Shown here: one piece after another, positions 6,124 through 6,757 of the stretch
How positions within the stretch are numbered: position 1 is the stretch's first letter
How the letters are laid out: every line of letters begins with the position of its first letter
Origin: UBA12191 sp964422295
GTDB taxonomy: Bacteria; Planctomycetota; UBA8108; UBA1146
Assembly: GCA_964422295.1 (NCBI GenBank)
Contig: CAYRAM010000056.1
Span: 1-6,757, forward strand
Length of the DNA stretch: 6,757 nt
Reading direction: 5' to 3'
Translations under genes and position numbers: made by a program
The notes under the pieces: generated by a model
What the model was told of the DNA's origin: nothing
Seen by the model: only the letters and a program-made list of their open reading frames with translations
Databases searched by the model: none

Positions 6124-6708
6124 CTAGTCCTGTCGCCGATTTTGGTCATCGAGCATGTCGAGGAGCAGGGCGCGAATATCCCATTGGCGATCCCCCGATT
6201 CCGCCATGAAGAAACATGCCTCGGCGGCGAAACGCATCAGGGCGAAGGCCAGCAGGGCGATGGCCACACCCCATGCAACAGCCCCCAGTCCTTCGACCCC
6301 GGTGAGATCGGATCCTCGATAGCGGTCGATGGTCCACAGTAGTTGATCAACAACGCGTACTCCCATCAGCAGCAGGACCACCCATGAGAGTCCCAGCAGC
6401 AGTCCCCCTATTTGCCTCAGTCGACCGTGACGCGTCCCCGCCCGCGGCTGGAAGTTGCGCACTGAACTTTCGATGCCACCGCGCATCACTTCTTCCCGTT
6501 CGAGGCGGGCGAGCAGTTCCAGGCGTGAACGTCGCTCTTCCTGCCGCTCGTTTTCGCGAGCCTGCTTCTCCAATAAGGTCTTCGACTCTTCCGGGTTGAG
6601 CACCCGCGTCTTGCGATCACAGGTCGGGCAATGGACTTTCGTCCCCAGACTGCTGTCCGGCGCCGACAGACCGGCCCCGCAATGTTCACAGATCGAAGAG
6701 ACCGCCAT
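6124..6708 (-). CDS. Zinc-ribbon protein with coiled coil and two membrane helices
   Basis: I do not recognise a named family for the whole protein (194 residues). It begins with a short zinc ribbon: CEHC at 7-10 and CPTC at 27-30 are spaced as a four-cysteine metal site, as found at the N-terminus of many membrane proteins in Planctomycetota and Myxococcota. Residues 40-76 are charged and helical (ESKTLLEKQARENERQEERR onward), a likely coiled coil. Two hydrophobic segments follow, about 100-121 and 141-163, then a short polar tail. The topology is probably both ends cytoplasmic. The ATG at 6708 has GAGGG only 4 bases upstream, and no better start is seen. It converges on mglB with 36 bases between stops, so it is not part of the GTPase operon. 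Its function is unknown; it might be a membrane-associated sensor or assembly factor. Confidence 0.8.
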   Translation of the reverse strand: MAVSSICEHCGAGLSAPDSSLGTKVHCPTCDRKTRVLNPEESKTLLEKQARENERQEERRSRLELLARLEREEVMRGGIESSVRNFQPRAGTRHGRLRQIGGLLLGLSWVVLLLMGVRVVDQLLWTIDRYRGSDLTGVEGLGAVAWGVAIALLAFALMRFAAEACFFMAESGDRQWDIRALLLDMLDDQNRRQD

Positions 6709-6757
6709 CCGCCCTCACTTCCTGTGCTCAGTCTGCCTCAAGCCCGTCTTTAGAAAA

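Overview
The window looks chromosomal and comes from a moderately GC-rich, probably Gram-negative bacterium. It pairs an MglA-type small GTPase with several Roadblock/LC7 proteins, a set typical of Myxococcota and also found in other deep-branching phyla (Acidobacteriota, Planctomycetota, Thermus relatives and others). The peptidase variant and the zinc-ribbon membrane protein would also fit such phyla. The exact phylum cannot be fixed from these genes alone. I see no rRNA, tRNA, CRISPR array, insertion sequence or phage gene.

Layout. Positions 1-318 hold no gene I can support; the stretch is partly AT-rich, with a leftward promoter-like pair and a small perfect hairpin. Positions 319-2998 are a two-gene minus-strand operon: an M24-family Xaa-Pro-type peptidase, then, 4 bases after its stop, a 509-residue tandem-domain SagB/ThcOx-like flavin dehydrogenase. 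After a divergent intergenic region of about 200 bases, positions 3199-6087 are a compact four-gene plus-strand operon: (1) a TPR-like protein ending in a degenerate Roadblock-like domain, (2) a 118-residue Roadblock/LC7 protein whose start overlaps the previous stop (ATGA), (3) an MglA GTPase carrying an extra Ser/Thr/Ala-rich linker, a basic patch and a C-terminal membrane helix, and (4) an MglB homologue. A convergent minus-strand gene (6124-6708) encodes a zinc-ribbon, coiled-coil protein with two membrane helices.

How the genes work together. In Myxococcus, MglA-GTP marks the leading cell pole, MglB (a Roadblock homodimer) is its GTPase-activating protein, and further Roadblock proteins tune the switch. 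Here one GTPase lies among three Roadblock-type proteins, and the GTPase appears to be tail-anchored in the membrane instead of cycling through the cytosol. That architecture is the most interesting feature of the window: a membrane-tethered version of the MglA/MglB switch with two additional, uncharacterised Roadblock partners. The peptidase/dehydrogenase pair is a separate unit that recalls thiazole/oxazole-peptide tailoring enzymes but has no cyclodehydratase or precursor peptide in view.
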